From DASVFB01 sp963815965 (GTDB taxonomy: Bacteria > Actinomycetota > Thermoleophilia > Gaiellales > Gaiellaceae), in assembly GCA_963815965.1 (NCBI GenBank), contig CAWFIT010000015.1:1-64000 (forward strand): a stretch of DNA of 64,000 bases, written 5' to 3'. The notes under the pieces were generated by a model. The model had not been told where the DNA came from and made no database searches. It saw nothing but the letters and a program-made list of their open reading frames with translations. Made by a program: the position numbers and the translations under genes. Shown one piece after another: positions 59,709-64,000 of the stretch (position 1 is the first letter of the stretch; every line of letters starts with the position of its first letter).

Positions 59709-60989
59709 CTACGCGTCGAAAGCGGCGACGGGCTCGGGAAGGCTGATCGGGCCGTTGAGGCCGGCGTCGTCGTGCAGCTCTTGCGCCTTGTCGATCCTCT
59801 CCCACGTGAAGTCGTGGTCGTCGCGGCCGAAGTGCCCGTATGCAGCGGTTTTGAGGAAGATCGGTCGCCGTAGGTCGAGGTCACGCTGGATCGCCGCCGG
59901 CCGCAAGTCGAAGTGCTCCCGCACGAGCTCCTCGATCCGCGCCGCGGGAACATCCGGATGCTCGGTGCCGAAGGTCCGCACGGCGATCGAAACGGGCCGC
60001 GCGACGCCGATCGCATACGCGACGTTCAGCTCGCACCGGTCGGCGAGCCCGGCCGCGACGACGTTCTTCGCGACGTAGCGGGCCGCATACGCGGCGGAAC
60101 GGTCGACCTTCGTCGAGTCTTTGCCGGAGAACGCACCGCCGCCGTGCCGCGCGGCGCCGCCGTACGTGTCGACGATGATCTTGCGCCCGGTGACCCCCGT
60201 GTCACCCATCGGGCCGCCGATCACGAACTTGCCGGTCGGATTGACGTAGACGAAGTCGCGGTCCTCGTACAACCGCTTCTCGTCGTAGATCCGCGGGTCG
60301 AGGACAGGATGGAGCACCTTCTCGATCACGTCCTGCTTGATCGTCTCGGCGTCGACGCCGTCGGCATGCTGCGTCGACACGAGGATGCGCTCGATCTCGA
60401 CGGGCGCCTCCCGCCCGTGCTCATCGACCTCGTAGCGGACGGTTACCTGGGCCTTGCCGTCCGGGCGCAGGTAGCCGATCTCGCCCGCCTTGCGCACACC
60501 GGCGAGCCGCTTGCAGATCCGGTGCGCGAGCACGATCGGCATCGGCATCAGCTCCGGCGTTTCGTTCGACGCGTAGCCGAACATCATCCCCTGGTCGCCC
60601 GCGCCGACGCGATCGAGCGGATCGTCGTCGCCCGGATCGTGCTGCAGCTCGTACGACTCGTCCACGCCCAGCGCGATGTCCGGCGATTGCGGGTCGATCG
60701 CCACAACGACGCCGCACGTGTTCGCGTCGAACCCGTGCGCGGAGTCGGTGTAGCCGATTGCGCGAATCGTCTCTCGCACGACGTTCGACACGTCGACGTA
60801 CGTCTTCGTCGTGATCTCGCCCGCAACGACGACGAGACCCGTGGTGACGAGCGTCTCGCAGGCGACACGTCCATCGGGATCGTCCCGCAGCACCGCATCG
60901 AGCACGGCGTCGGAAACCTGATCCGCGACCTTGTCCGGATGCCCCTCGGTGACCGACTCCGACGTGAAGAGAAACTCGCGCGCGGACAT
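59709..60989 (-). CDS. metK: S-adenosylmethionine synthetase
   Basis: 426 residues. FLFTSESVTEGHPDKVADQV, GAGDQGMMFGYASNETPELM, GGAFSGKDSTKVDRSAAYAA (P-loop-like phosphate site), ALADRC...RP and the C-terminal KTAAYGHFGRDDHDFTWE. Makes SAM used by the many methylases in this window. Converges with the DtxR gene. Confidence 0.97.
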   Translation of the reverse strand: MSAREFLFTSESVTEGHPDKVADQVSDAVLDAVLRDDPDGRVACETLVTTGLVVVAGEITTKTYVDVSNVVRETIRAIGYTDSAHGFDANTCGVVVAIDPQSPDIALGVDESYELQHDPGDDDPLDRVGAGDQGMMFGYASNETPELMPMPIVLAHRICKRLAGVRKAGEIGYLRPDGKAQVTVRYEVDEHGREAPVEIERILVSTQHADGVDAETIKQDVIEKVLHPVLDPRIYDEKRLYEDRDFVYVNPTGKFVIGGPMGDTGVTGRKIIVDTYGGAARHGGGAFSGKDSTKVDRSAAYAARYVAKNVVAAGLADRCELNVAYAIGVARPVSIAVRTFGTEHPDVPAARIEELVREHFDLRPAAIQRDLDLRRPIFLKTAAYGHFGRDDHDFTWERIDKAQELHDDAGLNGPISLPEPVAAFDA

Positions 60990-61003
60990 GCGCCGGAGGT
61001 TAC

Positions 61004-61963
61004 CTATTCGCCTGTCGGCCTTCTTCCCATCAGACCCTCGACGAGGTCTGCAAGCCGAACGTTCCCTTCGAGCACCGCGCAGACGCCCTCCGTGATCGGC
61101 AACTCGATCCCGAGGCGGTGAGACAGATCGCGCAGCACCGGCGCCGTCGTCAGGCCCTCGACCGTCTGTCCGATCGCCGCAGCAGCCTCGTCCGGCGAGG
61201 CGCCGCGCGCGATCAGCGCCCCGGCGGCGCGGTTGCGACCGTGCCGTGACTCGCACGTGACGATCAGGTCGCCCATGCCGGCGAGCCCGGAGAACGTCTC
61301 GGGACGCCCGCCGCACGCTTCGCCGAGCCGCGCCATCTCGACGAGGCCCCGCGTGATCAGCGCGGCCTTGCCGTTGTCGCCGAGCCCGAGCCCGTCGACG
61401 CCGCCGGCCGCGAGCCCGATCACGTTCTTCGCGGCGGCGCAGAGCTCGACGCCCGTGACGTCCGGATTGACGTAGATGCGGAAGACGAGCGAGTTGATCG
61501 CGCTCTGCAGCTCCTCCGCGAGGGCCGCGTCCTCCGAGGCGATCACCGCCGCCGTGGGCAGGCCCGCGGCGACTTCCTCCGCCATGTTGGGGCCTGAGAG
61601 GACGGCGACCGGGCGCTCCGTGACGAGCGTCGACAGCCGGCTGGCGCTGGCGGGATCGAGCCCCTTGCTCAGCGACAGCACCGGCGCAGTCCCCGGAAGC
61701 GAGCGCGCGACGTCGCCGAAAGTCTTCGACGGCACCGCGAGCACAATCAGCTCCGCCTCGTCGAGACCTGTCCCAGGGACTGTCCCTGGGACAACGCCGG
61801 AAAGGTCGACGCTCGTTAGGTACCGCGGGTTGCGCCCCGTCTCCGCGATCGCCCTCGCCTGCTCCGGGTCACGGCACACGAGCGTCACCTCGTGGCCGCG
61901 CTCGAAGAGCAGCCGCGAAAACGCGGTACCCCACGAGCCGGCTCCGACGACGGCGATTTTCAT
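61004..61963 (-). CDS. gpsA: Glycerol-3-phosphate dehydrogenase [NAD(P)+]
   Basis: 319 residues. MKIAVVGAGSWGTAFSRLLF, LAVPSKTFGDVARSLPG, LSLSKGLDP, LSGPNMAEEVAAGLPTAAVI, AAAKNVIGLAAGGVDGLGLG (catalytic Lys), LAGMGDLIVTCESRHGRNRA. Makes sn-glycerol-3-phosphate for PlsX/PlsY/PlsC lipid synthesis. A 25-bp palindrome adds the residues VPGTVPGT between YLTSVDLSG and GLDEAELIV. Confidence 0.96.
   Translation of the reverse strand: MKIAVVGAGSWGTAFSRLLFERGHEVTLVCRDPEQARAIAETGRNPRYLTSVDLSGVVPGTVPGTGLDEAELIVLAVPSKTFGDVARSLPGTAPVLSLSKGLDPASASRLSTLVTERPVAVLSGPNMAEEVAAGLPTAAVIASEDAALAEELQSAINSLVFRIYVNPDVTGVELCAAAKNVIGLAAGGVDGLGLGDNGKAALITRGLVEMARLGEACGGRPETFSGLAGMGDLIVTCESRHGRNRAAGALIARGASPDEAAAAIGQTVEGLTTAPVLRDLSHRLGIELPITEGVCAVLEGNVRLADLVEGLMGRRPTGE
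61770..61794. repeat. Perfect 25-bp palindrome inside gpsA
   Basis: TGTCCCAGGGAC and GTCCCTGGGACA are exact reverse complements around a single central T. The insertion is in frame and encodes a Val-Pro-Gly-Thr repeat in a loop before the NAD-binding strand. Also contains GTCCC/GGGAC subrepeats. Confidence 0.8.
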
Positions 61964-63270
61964 CCGCGCCGCACGAAGTCGATCGCCACCGGCACGCCCT
62001 CGAGCTCGAACCGTTCGCGCAACCGGTTTTCGATCCAGTAGCCGTAGTCGCGCGTCATGAGCGAAGGATCGTTCACGAAGAAGCGGAAGCGCGGCGGCCT
62101 GCGGCTCGTCTGCGTCCCGTAGAGCAGGTTGAGCCGCCGGCCCGCTCTCTGCGGCGGCTGTCGCTCCTCGCGCAACTCGGCCAGGAAGCGGTTCAGCTCG
62201 CCGGTGGAGATGCGTGCCGTGTGCTTCACGAATTGCCGCTCAATCCGGTCGAGCAGCCGGTCGATGCCCCGGCCGGTCTTGGCCGACACCGCGATCAGCG
62301 GCGGTCGCTGCCGAAGCCGCGCCTCGAGCCGCGGGCGAACGTCCTCGATCCCAACGATGCCCACGTCCCACTTCGAGAGGACGACGATCGTCGAGCACAT
62401 CGCCTTCCGCGCGACATCGGCGACGGCGAGATCCTGGTCGACCACGCCCTCCGACACGTCGACCAGGACGAGCGCGACGTCGGCGCGCTCCGCAGCATCG
62501 ACCGCGCGCAGCTCCGAGTAGTACTCGATCCCCTGCCGTTGCCTGCGCTTCCGCCGCATGCCGGCAGTGTCGACGAGGACGAACGTGGTGTCGCCGCGCT
62601 GCAGCACCGTGTCGATCGAGTCGCGCGTCGTCCCAGGCTTCTCCGAGACGATCACCCGCTCCTGGCCGACGAACGCGTTGAGCAGCGACGACTTGCCGAC
62701 GTTAGGCCGTCCGAGGATGGCGACGCGAATCGCGTCCTCGCCTATCTGTGCCCTGCCGATACCCGGGAGCAACTCGAGCACCTCATCGAGCAGGTCGCCG
62801 GTGCCGTATCCGTGGAGACCGGAAACCGGGATCGGGTCGCCGAGCCCGAGCCGGTGCAGGTCGTAGGCGAGCGAGTCCTTCGCCGGATCGTCGATCTTGT
62901 TCGCGAGCACGAGCGTCGGCTTGCGTGCCTCGCGCAGGATCTGGGCGATCTCCTCGTCGCCCGGCGTGATGCCCGCCTTCGCGTCGACGACGAACAGCAC
63001 GAGGTCGGCCTCGGCAACGGCCGCGCGCGCCTGCTCGGCGATCGCACGCGTCATCGGCGTCGCGTCGGCGATGTCGACGCCGCCCGTGTCGATGAGGAGG
63101 AACTGCTTGCCGTTCCACTCGCAGACGAGCTCCTTGCGGTCGCGCGTCACGCCCGGCGTCTCGTGCACGACGGCCGCGCGCGTGCCGGTGAGCCGGTTCA
63201 CGAGGGTCGACTTGCCGACGTTCGGGAAGCCGACGATCGCCACAGTCCCAACGAGTCCGTTGTCCGTCAC
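61960..63270 (-). CDS. der: Ribosome-associated GTPase Der (EngA)
   Basis: 436 residues with two G domains: VAIVGFPNVGKSTLVNRLTG, DTGGVD, NKIDD; then VAILGRPNVGKSSLLNAFVG, VDTAGMRRKRRQRQGIEYYS, SKWDVG; and the C-terminal KH-like domain (NRFLAELREERQPPQRAGRR; FRFFVNDPSLMTRDYGYWIE). Needed for 50S assembly. Overlaps plsC and gpsA. Confidence 0.96.
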   Translation of the reverse strand: MTDNGLVGTVAIVGFPNVGKSTLVNRLTGTRAAVVHETPGVTRDRKELVCEWNGKQFLLIDTGGVDIADATPMTRAIAEQARAAVAEADLVLFVVDAKAGITPGDEEIAQILREARKPTLVLANKIDDPAKDSLAYDLHRLGLGDPIPVSGLHGYGTGDLLDEVLELLPGIGRAQIGEDAIRVAILGRPNVGKSSLLNAFVGQERVIVSEKPGTTRDSIDTVLQRGDTTFVLVDTAGMRRKRRQRQGIEYYSELRAVDAAERADVALVLVDVSEGVVDQDLAVADVARKAMCSTIVVLSKWDVGIVGIEDVRPRLEARLRQRPPLIAVSAKTGRGIDRLLDRIERQFVKHTARISTGELNRFLAELREERQPPQRAGRRLNLLYGTQTSRRPPRFRFFVNDPSLMTRDYGYWIENRLRERFELEGVPVAIDFVRRG

Positions 63271-63923
63271 GGCCGCGTCGTGTTCTTCGTGCGGCCGCGG
63301 GCGTGCACGTCTGCGAGCCAGTCGAACAGCTCGTTGATCCGCGCTTCGATCTCGGCGGTTGCCTCCTTGTAACTACGCCCGTTCTTCGGACGGCCCGCGA
63401 AGTCCATCGGTTGACCGAACGCAATCGAGCATGGAGCGAAGTTGCCGATCTTCCAGAACTGCGTCCCGTAGATCGCGGCCGGGACGACCGGCACCTCTTC
63501 CTGGATCGCGACCATCGCGGCGCCGGGTTGCGCCTGCCCCGGACGGCCGGTTCGCTGGCGCGTTCCCTCGACGAACAGCCCGAGCGCATGGCCGTTGCGC
63601 ACCGCTTCGCGCATCTGCCGCACGGCGTCGCGGTCCGACTCGCCGCGGCGCACGCCGATCGTTCCGTGCCAGCTGACGAACCGGCCGAAGCCGGGGAAGT
63701 TGACGGCCTCGGCCTTCGCGACGAAGTCGAGGTTGCGCGGCGACACCGCACCGAGGATCGGGACGTCGATCCAGTGGAGATGGTTGACCGCTAGCACCAT
63801 GCCTCCCTCGCGCGGCACTCGCTCGCGTCCGTAGGCGCGGGCGCGCGTTACCAGGCGCGCGGGCAGCCCCATGTAGACGCGCCCGGCCGCCCAGAAGAGA
63901 TTTGACGTCCGCTGCGTCGTCAC
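63267..63923 (-). CDS. plsC: 1-acyl-glycerol-3-phosphate acyltransferase (PlsC)
   Basis: 218 residues. Acyltransferase blocks MVLAVNHLHWIDVPILGAVS (HxxxxD), NFPGFGRFVSWHGTIGVRRG, GLFVEGTRQRTGRPGQAQPG (EGTR) and VPVVPAAIYGT. Produces phosphatidic acid, downstream of PlsX and GpsA also encoded here. GTG 63923 overlaps the cmk stop. Confidence 0.94.
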   Translation of the reverse strand: MTTQRTSNLFWAAGRVYMGLPARLVTRARAYGRERVPREGGMVLAVNHLHWIDVPILGAVSPRNLDFVAKAEAVNFPGFGRFVSWHGTIGVRRGESDRDAVRQMREAVRNGHALGLFVEGTRQRTGRPGQAQPGAAMVAIQEEVPVVPAAIYGTQFWKIGNFAPCSIAFGQPMDFAGRPKNGRSYKEATAEIEARINELFDWLADVHARGRTKNTTRP

Positions 63924-64000
63924 GCCGGCTGGCGGAGTGCGCGCACGAGCCTTTCGATCTGGTCGACGACGTCGTCGACCTCCAGGCTCGTCGTGTCGAT
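63920..64000 (-). CDS. cmk: Cytidylate kinase, C-terminal end only
   Basis: The last 26 codons read IDTTSLEVDDVVDQIERLVR and then ALRQPA, matching the end of cytidylate kinase (D-T-(T/S)-x(2)-(E/S)-(V/I)-(D/E)-x-VV). The cmk-plsC-der order is common in Actinomycetota. The rest lies beyond the window. Confidence 0.75.
   Translation of the reverse strand: MDTTSLEVDDVVDQIERLVRALRQPA

Overview
The window is a high-GC bacterial chromosome segment. Frequent GTG/TTG starts, RTGA start-stop overlaps, a SepIVA-like DivIVA-family protein beside coaD, and the rnc-smc-ftsY-ffh-rpsP-trmD order point to Actinomycetota. The mixture of hypotheticals suggests a Thermoleophilia/Gaiellales-like lineage, but that placement is inference; no rRNA or complete tRNA is present to confirm it.

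From about 6 kb to the right end, the minus strand carries one long housekeeping backbone. Read right to left it is cmk-plsC-der-gpsA-metK, then ZIP transporter-cNMP-binding protein-priA-def-fmt-rsmB-rpe-ribD-ribE-ribBA-ribH-rpmB-fakA-receiver-degV, then recG-rsmD-coaD-sepIVA-like-yceD-rpmF-plsX-acpP-rnc-smc-ftsY-ffh-rpsP-khpA-rimM-trmD-lepB-rplS-rnhB-yraN-comM-dprA. Almost every plus-strand gene is an accessory cassette set into a gap of this backbone: an adenylate cyclase/ATPase plus a two-gene peptide-maturation cassette (16.7-21.4 kb), a zinc-ribbon protein, an ABC-F ATPase (28.4-29.9 kb), a LysR regulator, a flavin/heme/iron-sulfur redox cluster (40.7-44.8 kb), and a DtxR-type regulator (59.0 kb).

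The left 6 kb is different. It holds a broken NRAMP transporter, an ArsR regulator with a broken CDF exporter, a 3' tRNA-Asn fragment overlapping the C-terminal remnant of a tyrosine integrase, small hypotheticals, a collagen-like secreted protein, and a dprA that stops mid-domain. This looks like the scar of an integrated element.

The most notable items are: (1) a near-perfect 169-nt rod-like RNA between rpmB and fakA whose eight G-U pairs form only on the plus strand; (2) two mirrored clusters of small membrane proteins + ApbE + ferric-reductase-like membrane protein, joined by 11-bp-period TTTGCCG direct repeats expected for an OmpR-type regulator; (3) a precursor-like peptide next to a SagB-type dehydrogenase; (4) a DtxR-type operator between divergent ZIP and dtxR genes; (5) palindromic elements, one inside gpsA and one 22-nt hairpin shared by two intergenic regions.

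Caution: at least a dozen genes carry single-base frameshifts, including indispensable ones (ftsY, priA, ribD, khpA). The sequence therefore probably has indel errors, and 'broken' genes should be read with that in mind.
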